The position numbers and the translations under genes are program-made. Shown here one piece after another: positions 35,975 to 45,603 of a stretch of DNA of 60,296 nt. The first letter of the stretch is position 1; each line of letters begins with the position of its first letter. This DNA is from Campylobacter sp. (lineage in GTDB: Bacteria; Campylobacterota; Campylobacteria; Campylobacterales; Campylobacteraceae), in contig NZ_JAUMZG010000004.1 of NCBI RefSeq assembly GCF_030528245.1, positions 1 through 60,296 on the forward strand, read 5' to 3'. The notes below the pieces were generated by a model, which worked only from the letters and a program-made list of their open reading frames with translations, was not told the origin of the DNA and did not search any database.

Positions 35975-37500
35975 TCAATGGTCCCAGGCGGCTTTGAAGT
36001 GATGTCATAGACCACGCGGTTGATCCCCTCCACTTCGTTGATGATGCGCCGACTGACATTTTCCAAAAGTTCATAGGGCAGCCGCGAAAAAACAGCACTC
36101 ATCCCATCGCTAGCATCCACCACGCGCACGCAAATGCTATTTTCATAAGTGCGGTTATCGCCCATCACGCCCACGCTTTTGACATTCAAAAGCACACAAA
36201 AAGCCTGCCAGGTCCTATCATACCAGCCGCCACTTTTGAGCTCCTCTAGCAAAATCGCATCCGCGCGGCGCAGCAGGGCTAAACTGGCCGCATCCACCTC
36301 GCCCATGATGCGTATCCCAAGCCCAGGCCCCGGAAAAGGATGCCTGAAAACAAGCTCCCTTGAAAGCCCAAGCTCCAGCCCCAAGGCCCTCACCTCGTCC
36401 TTAAAAATTTCCCGCAGGGGCTCGATGAGCTTTAAATTCATCCTCTCAGGCAGACCGCCCACATTGTGATGGCTTTTGATGGTCTTGCCAGCACCTGCGA
36501 CCGAGCTTTCTATGATGTCCGTATAAAGCGTGCCCTGAGCTAGGAATTTCACGCCCTCGTGCCTCGCGGCCTCTTTTTCAAAAATTTCGATGAAGGTATT
36601 ACCGATGATTTTGCGCTTTTGCTCAGGATCCCTCACACCCCCGAGGCGCGCAAGGAAAAGCTCCCTCGCATCAATGCTGATCAAATCAACCCCCAAAGTG
36701 TTTTTAAACACAAATTCCACCTGCTGCCTCTCCCCCTCGCGCAAAAGCCCATTATCCACGAAGACAACAAGCACCCGATCCCCGATCGCTGCGGCCAACA
36801 AAGCCGCGACCACAGAGCTATCCACGCCCCCACTCACCGCGCAAAGCACCTTGGCATCGCCCACCTCCTTGCGGATGAGGGCGATTTGATTTTTAGCGAA
36901 ATTGCCCATATTCCACCCGCCCTCACAGGCACAAATTTGCGTGGCGAAATTCTTTAAAATTCCTCGCCCCCACTCACTATGCTCCACCTCAGGATGAAAC
37001 TGAAGCGCATAAAAATGGCGCGCCTCATCGCCAAAGGCACAGTAGGGACTGTTTTCACTTGTGGCTAAAATTTCAAAATTTTGCGGCAGATTTTCGACCC
37101 TATCGGCATGACTCATCCATACAATCTGTCCGCTTGGCAGATCCCTAAAAAGCGGACTTTCTTTTTGGATTTCAAGCCTTGCCTTGCCGTATTCTTTATG
37201 TGCAGCAGGACTCACCCTGCCTCCAAAATGATGCGCCATCATCTGCATCCCGTAGCAAATGCCAAGCAGGGGCAGGGCCAACTCAAACACGCCAGCATCG
37301 CAAAAATAGGCATCCTTAGCATAAACGCTAGCCGGCCCGCCGCTTAGAATGATGCCCTTGGGGGATCTTTCTTGGATGCGTTTTAGGGGGGCATTGAAGG
37401 GGAGAATTTCTGCATAGATGCCCGCTTCTCTTAGTCTTCTTGCGATGAGCTGGGTGTATTGTGAGCCAAAGTCCAAAACCAAAATGCAATCTTTTTTCAT
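35965..37500 (-). CDS. guaA: GMP synthase (glutamine-hydrolysing)
   Basis: GuaA converts XMP to GMP. The 511-residue protein has the class I amidotransferase domain (nucleophile in [18 protein letters not shown]), the ATP-pyrophosphatase P-loop [10 protein letters not shown], and the C-terminal dimer domain ending [10 protein letters not shown] start at ATG 37500, preceded by GTGAGG. The stop overlaps the ATG proposed for the methyltransferase by 10 bases, so the foreign gene pair sits tightly against guaA. Confidence 0.97.
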   Translation of the reverse strand: MKKDCILVLDFGSQYTQLIARRLREAGIYAEILPFNAPLKRIQERSPKGIILSGGPASVYAKDAYFCDAGVFELALPLLGICYGMQMMAHHFGGRVSPAAHKEYGKARLEIQKESPLFRDLPSGQIVWMSHADRVENLPQNFEILATSENSPYCAFGDEARHFYALQFHPEVEHSEWGRGILKNFATQICACEGGWNMGNFAKNQIALIRKEVGDAKVLCAVSGGVDSSVVAALLAAAIGDRVLVVFVDNGLLREGERQQVEFVFKNTLGVDLISIDARELFLARLGGVRDPEQKRKIIGNTFIEIFEKEAARHEGVKFLAQGTLYTDIIESSVAGAGKTIKSHHNVGGLPERMNLKLIEPLREIFKDEVRALGLELGLSRELVFRHPFPGPGLGIRIMGEVDAASLALLRRADAILLEELKSGGWYDRTWQAFCVLLNVKSVGVMGDNRTYENSICVRVVDASDGMSAVFSRLPYELLENVSRRIINEVEGINRVVYDITSKPPGTIEWE

Positions 37501-37502
37501 CC

Positions 37503-37694
37503 TCACCACCTGTTTAAAATTTTGTAAGTTTTGATTGTTTTTGAGCCGTTTTGCTCAAAGCTTGTGTATGTGGGATCGCCCTTGTAGCCGCAAGCGCTCA
37601 AAGAAATTAAACAAAAAAATGCTAAAATTCCTCTATGAGAAAGATTAAGGATATGAATACCATAATCGCGGATATGATCGGTAAAAATGCGCAT
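37503..37694 (-). CDS. Small lipoprotein, LptM-like
   Basis: A 63-residue frame with a hydrophobic stretch [13 protein letters not shown] and lipobox LSAC-G followed by GYKGDPTY, the same design as LptM/YifL (LSACGxKGxL). The ATG at 37694 has AGGGGA six bases upstream, but it gives an unusually long hydrophilic lead (about 22 residues) before the hydrophobic core. No start codon lies nearer. It ends 2 bases before the guaA start. Its 5' half overlaps a gene on the opposite strand. LptM helps mature LptD in enteric bacteria; the link here is inference. Confidence 0.6.
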   Translation of the reverse strand: MRIFTDHIRDYGIHILNLSHRGILAFFCLISLSACGYKGDPTYTSFEQNGSKTIKTYKILNRW

Positions 37695-38102
37695 TTTAGT
37701 CCCCTGATGAATGCTTTTTACTGCAAAGATTTTTTCAGCCTGATGGGTCCCAAACATCAGCGATTGATCGCAAAAATTTTTATCAAAAATAAAATTTTAT
37801 ACCTCATCACGCATCACAATGTGGGCTATCAAGAAATGAACCACGATGATACTAAAACCAACATTAAATTTCTTATAAAACTCTACGCCAAGCAAAATCC
37901 TCAAAGTGCCTTTAGCGAGGTGGAGGGTTTGAAAATTTTCACCAAACGCTACGAGGATGACCCGCAGCCCCTCCCCCCTCCAAGGACTCAGAGGCAAAAT
38001 ATCGAACTGGCTTTGGGGGACTTTAAAAATTCTTTTGAAGATGAAAGATTGTTTGAGCTTTTTGAAAGGGTGAGGGGGAGGATAAAATGCAAGAAATCTT
38101 AA
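37635..38102 (+). CDS. DUF721-like protein upstream of uvrC
   Basis: The 155-residue protein has the DUF721/DciA-like pattern: a segment around residues 30-70 (FFSLMGPKHQRLIAKIFIKNKILYLI) followed by a helix and a strand near 95-103. DciA loads the replicative helicase in bacteria without DnaC, but this match is weak and only by eye. The start could be ATG 37635 or 37653; neither has a good ribosome site. It overlaps uvrC by 16 bases, as in C. jejuni, where the neighbour of uvrC is also unnamed. Confidence 0.7.
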   Translation: MRKIKDMNTIIADMIGKNAHFSPLMNAFYCKDFFSLMGPKHQRLIAKIFIKNKILYLITHHNVGYQEMNHDDTKTNIKFLIKLYAKQNPQSAFSEVEGLKIFTKRYEDDPQPLPPPRTQRQNIELALGDFKNSFEDERLFELFERVRGRIKCKKS

Positions 38103-39865
38103 AAGAAAAGCTTGCAAATTTACCGCAAAATCCGGGCGTTTATCAGTATTTTGACAAGGAGGGCAAGCTGCTTTATGTCGGCAAGGCGAAGAATCTCAAA
38201 AATCGTGTGCGGAGCTATTTGAGCGCTCAATCAAGCGCACGCATCCAAAAGATGATAAACGAGGCGGTGCATCTGGAGGTCATCACCACGCATTCAGAGG
38301 CCGATGCTTTGATTTTGGAAAATTCCCTCATCAAGCAGCTGCATCCTAAATACAACATTTTATTGCGCGATGATAAGACCTACCCCTATATTTATGTGGA
38401 TTTGAGCGAGGAATTTCCTAGCTTTAAAAGCACCAGAAGGCTCATAAAAAAAAGCAAAATTAAATATTATGGCCCCTTTTTCAAGGGCGCAAAGCAGCTT
38501 TTGGACGCGCTTTATCTTTACTACCCTCTAAGGCAAAGGCAGGGTTGCAAGAGGGCCTGCATCTTTCATCAAATCGCGCGCTGCCCTGCTCCTTGCGAGG
38601 GCAAAATCAGCCCCGAGGCTTATGGGGAAATTTTAGCCCGTGCGACCAAGGCCCTGCTAAATCCTAGCCTTTTGATTGAAAATTTACAAAAGCAAATGCT
38701 CAAGCTTTCTAAAAATGAGCACTACGAAGAGGCCGCGAAGCTCAGGGATAGCATCAGGACGCTAAGGGAGCTTGAGGTGAGGGTTGAGCTGGATTTAGCG
38801 AGGCTTGAGGATTTTGAAATTTTTGCCCTTGCTTGGGAGAAAAATTTGGCCTGCCTTTTGCGCTTTGTGGTGCAGGAGGGCAAGATCATCAGCGCGCATT
38901 CAAGGCTTTGCCCCCTCAAAAGCGAGGAGGAGCCCGATAAAAACTCCCTTTACAAGCAGTTCATTTTGGAAAATTTCAACAGCGACACGCCCCTGATCGC
39001 CCCGAAAATTTATCTTTATGAGGATTTTGAGGACAGGCCGCTTTTGGAGGATTTGCTCTCAAAGCGCTTTGGTAAAAAAATCCGCCTCATCCGCCCTCAA
39101 CAGGCGCAAAAGAGAAAAATTTGCGACCTAGCCTTTCAAAACGCCCTTTTGCAAATTCACAACGCTCTCAAAAAAACGGACCTTCATTTCATGCAGGATT
39201 TTATGCGCTATTTTGCGCTTGAAAATTTCCCGGGCCGCATTGAAATTTTTGACTGCTCGCACCTGCAAGGGGTTGCTAGGGTCGGGGCTATGGTGTGTTT
39301 TGAGGGGGGGCGGTGGCACAAGGAGGCTTACCGCAGGTATCATTTGAGTGGTCGGGGGGATTTTGAGCAGATGCGAGAGCTTTTAACGCGCAGGGCGAAG
39401 GATTTTCAAAGCCTCCCAGCGCCTGATTTGTGGCTCATCGACGGCGGGAGCGTGCTGCTAAATTTAGCCAAAAGCATCATCAAAAGCTCAGGCGCCAATG
39501 TGGACATTTTGGCCATCGCCAAGGAAAAAATTGACGCTAAGGCGCACAGGGCAAAGGGCGCGGCGCGGGATAAAATCCACTCTTTGCGGGGGGAATTTCG
39601 ACTGGATAGTGCGGATAAAAAATTGCAATTTTTGCAAAAATTAAGGGACGAAGCGCATCGATTTGCCCTTGATTTCCACCGAAAGGCGCGCGAAAAGCAA
39701 GACTTGGCCAGCTCAAGGCTCACAAAAGCAGGACTTAGCGGGGCTGTGGTGGATAAGCTTTTGAATTTTTACGGGGATTTTGAGGGGATTCACGCGGCGG
39801 AATTTGAAGAGCTAGCAGGCCTTGTGGGTGCGAAAAACGCGAGGAAGATCAAGGATGCTTTTTAA
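38087..39865 (+). CDS. uvrC: Excinuclease ABC subunit C
   Basis: UvrC makes both cuts in nucleotide excision repair. The 592-residue protein has the GIY-YIG-like nuclease (NPGVYQYFDKEGKLLYVGKAKNLKNRV, given here as its two halves PGVYQYF and LLYVGKAKNL), a UVR helix pair near 200, and the RNase H-like second nuclease around 380-500 (EIFDCSHLQG, LWLIDGG). The C-terminal helix-hairpin-helix region is present. It converges on recR with a 29-base gap. Confidence 0.95.
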   Translation: MQEILKEKLANLPQNPGVYQYFDKEGKLLYVGKAKNLKNRVRSYLSAQSSARIQKMINEAVHLEVITTHSEADALILENSLIKQLHPKYNILLRDDKTYPYIYVDLSEEFPSFKSTRRLIKKSKIKYYGPFFKGAKQLLDALYLYYPLRQRQGCKRACIFHQIARCPAPCEGKISPEAYGEILARATKALLNPSLLIENLQKQMLKLSKNEHYEEAAKLRDSIRTLRELEVRVELDLARLEDFEIFALAWEKNLACLLRFVVQEGKIISAHSRLCPLKSEEEPDKNSLYKQFILENFNSDTPLIAPKIYLYEDFEDRPLLEDLLSKRFGKKIRLIRPQQAQKRKICDLAFQNALLQIHNALKKTDLHFMQDFMRYFALENFPGRIEIFDCSHLQGVARVGAMVCFEGGRWHKEAYRRYHLSGRGDFEQMRELLTRRAKDFQSLPAPDLWLIDGGSVLLNLAKSIIKSSGANVDILAIAKEKIDAKAHRAKGAARDKIHSLRGEFRLDSADKKLQFLQKLRDEAHRFALDFHRKAREKQDLASSRLTKAGLSGAVVDKLLNFYGDFEGIHAAEFEELAGLVGAKNARKIKDAF

Positions 39866-39894
39866 GCGCCGCTTTGAGTGGTGCTGCTTGGGGG

Positions 39895-40473
39895 TTAGTG
39901 GATTTTCGTGCGGAAATTTAAGGCCTGATGCAGGGAGATGAAGTCGACATTTTCCAAATGAACGCCGCTTGGGATTCCTTGGGCGATTTTGCTGAATTTC
40001 AGGGCCAAATCCTTAAGCTGCTCTTCGATGAAAAATATAATCGCATCCGAGCTCACGCTGTGGGTGAGGGCGAAGATCACCTCCTCGCTTTGCAGAGCAG
40101 TGATGTGGGCTCTTAGCTTGGCGATTTTTTCCTCGCTCAAATCATCCAAAACAAAATAAAAACCCTGAAAACTCCCGCTTTCTTCTAAAATCAACACATC
40201 CTTAGGATTTTCCACGATGCAAAGCAGTTTTTTTTCCCGGCCCTCATCGCTGCAAATTTCGCACAATTCATTTTCACTGAGCGCTCCGCATCGTTTGCAA
40301 AATCGTATGAAGCGCAGGGCGTTTTCGATATTGTGAGCGAGTTTTGTCCCTTCGAGCGGGCTTTTGATGCAAAGATGATAGGCAAGCCTTATGGCGGTTT
40401 TTTTGCCTATGGTGGGTAGGGAGGCGAAGCTTTGCACAAGCTCGTTAAATTTCTCTAAGCCCTTGTGGTTCAT
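39895..40473 (-). CDS. recR: Recombination protein RecR
   Basis: RecR works with RecO and RecF to load RecA at gaps. The 192-residue protein has the helix-hairpin-helix start ([16 protein letters not shown]), a Cys4 zinc finger ([16 protein letters not shown]) and the Toprim domain with CIVENPKD. The C-terminal Walker-like [12 protein letters not shown] differs from the usual IPVGGELEYAD but is in place. It overlaps racS by 4 bases, the C. jejuni order. Confidence 0.94.
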   Translation of the reverse strand: MNHKGLEKFNELVQSFASLPTIGKKTAIRLAYHLCIKSPLEGTKLAHNIENALRFIRFCKRCGALSENELCEICSDEGREKKLLCIVENPKDVLILEESGSFQGFYFVLDDLSEEKIAKLRAHITALQSEEVIFALTHSVSSDAIIFFIEEQLKDLALKFSKIAQGIPSGVHLENVDFISLHQALNFRTKIH

Positions 40474-41705
40474 TGGATGCTTCCAAAAAGAACCTTAAAG
40501 CAGTGCTTGTGCGCTTTGTATTCATAAAGTAGGCTAAAGCCGTGCAGTTTGCACACTTCGGAGACGATATAAAGTCCCAGCCCCATGCCTTCTTTTTTGA
40601 GATTTTTATCACGCGTGAAGGCTTTGAGGTAGTATTCTATCGGCTCTTTTAGGGGCTCGCCTGAATTTTTAACGACAAAATGATCGATGAAGCACTCAAG
40701 CTCGCAAGTGCCCTCTTTGGAATATTTTAGGGCATTATCGAGCATATTTTTTAAGATGAGGGAAAAAATTTCAATGTCGGCGTTGATGATGGGATCGCTG
40801 TGCAGCTTGATTTTGATGATTTTATCAAAATCATCCCTCAAAAGATAATTTTTCGCTTCGTTCAAAAAGGCGCTAAAGGGGTTGTTTTTGAGATGGAGAC
40901 TGTAATTTTTAGAAAAGAGATTTTCAATTTTTGCCAGCTCATTGATGAGGCGATTCATCCGCTCGAAAACTTCAATCAAACGCTTTTTTTGCTTCGCTTC
41001 TTTGGTCATTTCGGCGATGATCCTGCCCTTGCCTATTGGGGTTTTTAGCTCGTGCATTATGGTGCGCAGAAAAAGCTGTCGCGAGCGGATCAGGTCCTTA
41101 TTTTTGCGGTAGGCCTTGCTGAATTCTGCAGCGATGGTGCCGATTTCATCATTGTCATATTGGCTAAAATCCTCAATTTCATTATGGCTGATTTTGATGA
41201 TTTCATCCTTGAGCTGACCCAGCGGCTTGAGCGATTTGAAGAGAGAAATGTAGGTCAAAATGATGAGGACTACGAAAAATAGAAAGCTGGTTAGCAGGAC
41301 ATTATCGATGCGATCGTCTTCTTGGTCATAGGTGTAAATTTTTTGAAAAGCCTTGCAGTCCAAACTCAAATACATTCTCCAGCTGTAAAGCAGGGAGGAA
41401 AATTGGCAATAATTCGTAGTGTGCGTAAAGATCGTCCTACCCTCAGCGCGTATTTTTTCGATGAGCTTTTTATTTTTAATCTCCACAAGTCTCATATTTT
41501 CGGTATTGTCCGGCAAATTGCGTATGAAATACTCCTCAGTTTGCTGGGACAAAAAATATATGATTTCTCTTTGAACCGAGTTGATTTTTTCATTGTTGAT
41601 TTTATTTTCCCTATCTAAAATCACAACAAAAAACACACACAAAAGCGAAAAAACAATAAAAAGCAAGCTTATAAGCTTGGAGCGTATGGAATACCTCTGC
41701 ATCAT
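40470..41705 (-). CDS. racS: Sensor histidine kinase RacS
   Basis: The 411-residue membrane kinase has two transmembrane segments (about 10-30 and 135-157) around a periplasmic sensor, a HAMP region, the H box IMHELKTP with phospho-acceptor His218, and the ATP-binding [12 protein letters not shown]. With racR beside it and dnaJ divergent, this is the RacRS pair. In C. jejuni it responds to temperature and to low oxygen with alternative electron acceptors. The start overlaps the racR stop by a base. Confidence 0.92.
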   Translation of the reverse strand: MMQRYSIRSKLISLLFIVFSLLCVFFVVILDRENKINNEKINSVQREIIYFLSQQTEEYFIRNLPDNTENMRLVEIKNKKLIEKIRAEGRTIFTHTTNYCQFSSLLYSWRMYLSLDCKAFQKIYTYDQEDDRIDNVLLTSFLFFVVLIILTYISLFKSLKPLGQLKDEIIKISHNEIEDFSQYDNDEIGTIAAEFSKAYRKNKDLIRSRQLFLRTIMHELKTPIGKGRIIAEMTKEAKQKKRLIEVFERMNRLINELAKIENLFSKNYSLHLKNNPFSAFLNEAKNYLLRDDFDKIIKIKLHSDPIINADIEIFSLILKNMLDNALKYSKEGTCELECFIDHFVVKNSGEPLKEPIEYYLKAFTRDKNLKKEGMGLGLYIVSEVCKLHGFSLLYEYKAHKHCFKVLFGSIQ

Positions 41706-42376
41706 TATCCTATGAGCTTATAGCCTATACTGCGTACTGAAAAAATGTGTTTGGGGGATCTGGAATTATCGCCGATTTTCACCCTAAGGCGCCCGATGAT
41801 GACATCAAGGCTCTTAGAGTCCTTATCCTTGAGGCTTTTGCAGCCCTGCACCAGCTGCTCTCGCGGCACAGAATAGCCATGCTGCGCGATGAGAAGCTCT
41901 AAAATTTCATATTCTGCTGGAGTGAGAGTGAGCACCTTACCCTTGTAGCTGATTTCGTGCCTCTTTGCATCCACCTTAAAAGCAGAGTTGGAGTCGATTT
42001 TCGCTTCATTTTCTGTCCTCTTGCTGCGCCGTATGAGACTGATAATCCTCGCATACATTTCTTTGGGATCGTAGGGCTTTGGCAGGTAATCATCCGCACC
42101 GATTTGCAGTCCCACGACCTTATCACTCAAATCACCCCTAGCTGAGGATATGATGATGGGGATATGGCTTTTTTGCCGAATTTCCTTACAAATTTCCAGC
42201 CCGTCGATCCCCGGCAGGGTCAGGTCCAAAATGAGACAGTCATAAGTTCCAAGCTTATCTATAGAAATTTCTTTTGGGCTTTCGTGATTGGTGATTTTGA
42301 TATTAAATTGAACAAGGTACTCCGACAAAAGCTGCGCAAAATCAGGGTCATCTTCTATCATCAAAATTTTAATCAT
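41705..42376 (-). CDS. racR: Response regulator RacR
   Basis: The 223-residue OmpR-type regulator has a receiver domain with the acidic pair in MIEDD (8-10), phospho-acceptor Asp51 in LILDLTLPG and Lys in YLPKPYDP, followed by a winged-helix DNA-binding domain (from about 130, ending VRSIGYKLIG). It is the partner of RacS, downstream in the same unit. A gap of about 100 bases separates it from dnaJ; I could not define a RacR binding site there. Confidence 0.93.
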   Translation of the reverse strand: MIKILMIEDDPDFAQLLSEYLVQFNIKITNHESPKEISIDKLGTYDCLILDLTLPGIDGLEICKEIRQKSHIPIIISSARGDLSDKVVGLQIGADDYLPKPYDPKEMYARIISLIRRSKRTENEAKIDSNSAFKVDAKRHEISYKGKVLTLTPAEYEILELLIAQHGYSVPREQLVQGCKSLKDKDSKSLDVIIGRLRVKIGDNSRSPKHIFSVRSIGYKLIG

Positions 42377-42480
42377 CGCTTCGCTCCCATTAAATTCTTG
42401 CCCGATTTTATCTAAAATAAATTAAAAACTTGGTAAATTGCGCGCTTTGTTTTTAAACTAAATTTAAATAAGGGAAATGT

Positions 42481-43590
42481 GTGGAACTGAGTTATTATGA
42501 AATTTTAGAAATTGCGCAAAACGCCGACAAGGAGAGCATTAAAAAGGCCTACCGCAAACTCGCCCTGCAGTATCATCCGGACAGGAATCAAGGCGACAAG
42601 GAAGCTGAAAGCAAATTCAAACTCATCAATGAGGCCTATGAAATTTTGAGCGATGATGAAAAAAGAGCTCTTTATGATCGCTATGGCAAAGAGGGCTTGA
42701 GGGGCGCAAGTGGGGGATTTGGAGGCTTTTCAGATTTTGAGGATTTGAACGATATTTTTTCCAGTTTTTTCGGCGGGGGATCCAGAAGTCGCAAAAAGAG
42801 GTCCCAGGGCGAGAATTTTGACCTCAGTTTAGCCATAGCTCTAAATCTCAGTTTCAAAGAAGCCGTTTTTGGCTGCAAAAAAGAAGTGGAATTTAGCTAC
42901 AAAAAGGCTTGCCAAAGCTGCAATGCAAGCGGGGCCAAGGGGGGCAAATTGCAAACCTGCCCCAAGTGCCGAGGCAGAGGGCAGGTGGGGGTGCAGCAGG
43001 GCTTCATTACCTTCGCGCAAACCTGCCCCGATTGCAGAGGAAGTGGGGAGAGTGCCGGTGAAAAATGCCCAGAATGCAAGGGTAGGGGCTTTGATGAGTT
43101 TGCGGATAGGGTTGAGGTGAGTGTGCCTGAGGGGATCAACAGCGGCATGAGCCTTAGGGTGAGTGCTAGGGGAAATGTTGGAAAAGACGGCTCAAGGGGG
43201 GATTTGTTCGTCAAAATTTTTGCCGCGGAGGATGCGATTTTCATCCGCGATGATGAGGACATTTACATAGAATTTCCCGTGTTTTTCACCCAGGCCATCT
43301 TGGGGCAAAGCGTGAAAGTGCCGACCATACGGGGCGAGGCGCTTTTGTCCCTGCCCAAAGGAGCCAAAGACGGGCAGCGCTTTGTGCTTGAAAATGAGGG
43401 CGTTAAAGATGTGCGAAGTTCACGCATTGGGAGGCAGATCGTGCAGATTGCGATCAAATTCCCTCACACCATCAACGAGGAGCAAACCAAGCTCTTGGAG
43501 CAGCTTGGTGAGAGTTTTGGCGTCCAAGACGGTGTGCATCAGGAGCAAAAGGGTCTGTTTGAAAAAATCGCCACTTGGTTCAAGGGCTAG
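42481..43590 (+). CDS. dnaJ: Chaperone protein DnaJ
   Basis: DnaJ stimulates DnaK's ATPase and binds unfolded proteins. The 369-residue protein has the J domain with HPD (YHPDRN near 33), a G/F-rich linker (about 75-105) and four CxxCxGxG zinc repeats between 140 and 205: CQSC, CPKC, CPDC and CPEC. It starts with GTG 42481 after AAGGGA. Divergent from racR. I saw no CIRCE or HAIR heat-shock operator upstream. Confidence 0.95.
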   Translation: MELSYYEILEIAQNADKESIKKAYRKLALQYHPDRNQGDKEAESKFKLINEAYEILSDDEKRALYDRYGKEGLRGASGGFGGFSDFEDLNDIFSSFFGGGSRSRKKRSQGENFDLSLAIALNLSFKEAVFGCKKEVEFSYKKACQSCNASGAKGGKLQTCPKCRGRGQVGVQQGFITFAQTCPDCRGSGESAGEKCPECKGRGFDEFADRVEVSVPEGINSGMSLRVSARGNVGKDGSRGDLFVKIFAAEDAIFIRDDEDIYIEFPVFFTQAILGQSVKVPTIRGEALLSLPKGAKDGQRFVLENEGVKDVRSSRIGRQIVQIAIKFPHTINEEQTKLLEQLGESFGVQDGVHQEQKGLFEKIATWFKG

Positions 43591-43593
43591 GCT

Positions 43594-44760
43594 CTAAAAT
43601 TCTATGAAATTTTCAAAGTCCTCTTCCTTGGGCGGATTAGGCCTGTCGTTTTCTATCGCTTCTTTGATGGCGCTTTCATATTCTGCGATTTTGTTTTGAA
43701 AATCTTTTTTGGACTTGGCGCTCAGTTCGGACTTGGCGATTTTGACCACAGAAAGCGGATTGATGGCCTTATTGTTGAGATAGACCCCAAAATGCAAATG
43801 CGGCCCCGTGCTCATCCCCGTCGAGCCCACATAGGCGATGAGCTGCCCCTGCTTGACCTTTTGCCCCTTTTTGACCTTCGCAAAGCGGCTAAGATGCGCA
43901 TAAAGCGTGGTGTAGCCTGAGGCGTGCTTGATTTTGATGACCTTGCCGTAGCCATTTTGTGTGCCGATGAAGATGATTTCTCCATTTCCCGCACTTTTCA
44001 CGGGTGTGCCTGTGGGCGCTGCATAATCCACGCCCAAATGCGCTCTGTAGCGCTTTAAAATGGGATGGTAGCGTGCGGTGGTGAAGTGGGAGGAAATTCG
44101 TGCGTGATTGACGGGTTTGGCGAGGAGGAAGGATTCTATTTCTTTGCCGTTGCGTCCGTAGTATGTGTCGTTGTAGAGGAAAATTTCTCTGGCGTTTTTG
44201 TTGATTTCAACCACGGCCATTTTGATGCTGATGTCGCCCCAAAGCTTCCCCATCCGCCTTTTTTGTGAGTAGTAAAGGGTGATTTTATCGCCTTTTTGGA
44301 TGTTACGAAAATTCACACTGCCCTTAAACGAGCGCACCATGGCCCTTGCTAGGGTCGAGCTTTTACTCTCCTCATAAACATCCTGATAGGCCGAGTTTTT
44401 CACCACAAGGCGTAAAATTCTATCCTCTTTGATGTAATCTACGGGCGTGAAAGTGAGCTTAAACTGCTCCTCTTTATTCTTGTAAATGTGAATTTGAAGC
44501 TCATCACTGATGGGGATGAGGACCTGCTCGATGCGATTGTTTTCATCCTTTAAAATTTGATATTTTGCCTTGTAGGCGATTTCTGAGGCGAGTTCTTGAT
44601 CCTCCTTGTCAAGCTCGTAATATAAAGACATGGGAATGGAATTTCTCTGTAAAAATTGCAGCAGGGTGTCGCCATTTTCCCAAATGTGCTCCTCAGTGCT
44701 TGAGAGCGCAAAGGCCCTCAATGAAAACAAAAAGCACAAAAATATCATTTTTTTCACCAT
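43594..44760 (-). CDS. pgp3: M23 (LytM) peptidase, Pgp3/Csd3-like cell-shape endopeptidase
   Basis: The 388-residue exported protein has a signal peptide (about 1-18), an N-terminal inhibitory/LysM-like region, and an M23 zinc peptidase domain. The zinc ligands show as His in SSHFTTARYHP, HLGVD (HxxxD) and HLHF. It matches C. jejuni Pgp3 (Cj1275c) and H. pylori Csd3/HdpA, D,D-endopeptidases that set helical shape. That role is inferred from the family. It converges on dnaJ, 3 bases apart. Confidence 0.9.
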   Translation of the reverse strand: MVKKMIFLCFLFSLRAFALSSTEEHIWENGDTLLQFLQRNSIPMSLYYELDKEDQELASEIAYKAKYQILKDENNRIEQVLIPISDELQIHIYKNKEEQFKLTFTPVDYIKEDRILRLVVKNSAYQDVYEESKSSTLARAMVRSFKGSVNFRNIQKGDKITLYYSQKRRMGKLWGDISIKMAVVEINKNAREIFLYNDTYYGRNGKEIESFLLAKPVNHARISSHFTTARYHPILKRYRAHLGVDYAAPTGTPVKSAGNGEIIFIGTQNGYGKVIKIKHASGYTTLYAHLSRFAKVKKGQKVKQGQLIAYVGSTGMSTGPHLHFGVYLNNKAINPLSVVKIAKSELSAKSKKDFQNKIAEYESAIKEAIENDRPNPPKEEDFENFIEF

Positions 44761-44834
44761 CGCATCGCCCCGTTTGGATTAAACAAATTCCGCATTCTAC
44801 TTAACTTTTCTTACGATTATTTAACGAAAAGCAT

Positions 44835-44840
44835 TATAAT
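44835..44840 (+). promoter_or_regulatory. -10 box before the PGBA-like gene
   Basis: TATAAT lies in the 117-base gap between the divergent M23 peptidase gene and the next plus-strand gene; AAGGAG follows at 44867-44872. It should drive that gene and glcD. Confidence 0.6.
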
Positions 44841-44880
44841 GCCCACCCTAAATCACGCTGAATTTTAAGGAGTCCCTTTG

Positions 44881-45603
44881 TTGAAATTGCTTTTATTTTT
44901 CTTGGTTTTGGGTGTGAATTTATTTGCGGATTTTGATTTAAAGCCCGTCAAGTCAGAGCTTTTGAAGGTGGATGGGCCTCACGCTTATGTGAGGGATGAG
45001 CCGGGGATAAGGCTACACGCTAGCGGGATCGTCAGCCATCGCTTCAAGCACTCAAAAAGCATCATAGCAAGGGTGAGCGTCATCCAGAAGGAAAACGGCC
45101 TCGCCAAGCTTGAATTTAAGGTCTTCGACTCCCTAGAGCAGGAGGCCCTACCCCTGCCAAACATCCTGCCAGAAGTGGGCGATGAGGTGCTTTTGAATTT
45201 CCTCTACGACAGAGCCGTGGCGATAGCCCCAGACAGGACGAGTCACGATTGGCTCGTGCAAAAATTTCCTTCCCTATACTTCACGCACATCGATGTTTTG
45301 GGCGCGCAGCTCATCAGAGCCAATGCCCCAGCCCCCAAGCGCGCCGACTTTAGAAAATTCTGCTCGGACAATGCCGTGGGGATCTTAGCCTTCGCGCTCA
45401 GGGATAAGATCAAGCTGGTCGATTGTCAGGATTTTCATGTCCTTTATGAGGAGGATGTGGCTCTAAATTCCAGCACCCAGCAAGCGCCGTTTTATTCTAG
45501 GATAGAAGGCTACCGGAGTGATTTTTTCAACATAAATTCCGAAGAGATCGGGGATTTTTACCGCTACTATGAGACTCTGATCGACCCACTCAGAGCAAGA
45601 TGA
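44881..45603 (+). CDS. Exported PGBA_N-like protein
   Basis: The 240-residue protein has a signal peptide (FFLVLGVNLFA, cut near residue 16) and resembles the N-terminal domain of H. pylori plasminogen-binding proteins, as does the C. jejuni gene next to glcD (Cj1214c, from memory). No lipobox or membrane anchor follows, so it is probably periplasmic. TTG 44881 is best placed after AAGGAG; a TTG one codon earlier is also possible. It overlaps glcD by 4 bases. Plasminogen binding in this organism is unproven. Confidence 0.75.
   Translation: MKLLLFFLVLGVNLFADFDLKPVKSELLKVDGPHAYVRDEPGIRLHASGIVSHRFKHSKSIIARVSVIQKENGLAKLEFKVFDSLEQEALPLPNILPEVGDEVLLNFLYDRAVAIAPDRTSHDWLVQKFPSLYFTHIDVLGAQLIRANAPAPKRADFRKFCSDNAVGILAFALRDKIKLVDCQDFHVLYEEDVALNSSTQQAPFYSRIEGYRSDFFNINSEEIGDFYRYYETLIDPLRAR

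Noticed and set aside
35133-37509. Read-through fusion of guaA with the methyltransferase
   Set aside because: The methyltransferase frame differs from guaA's and is blocked by a TAG just before motif X, so simple read-through cannot join them.
42377-42480. CIRCE or HAIR heat-shock operator before dnaJ
   Set aside because: No TTAGCACTC/GAGTGCTAA or CTTGAGT/ACTCAAG inverted repeat is present; the same holds for the htpG leader.
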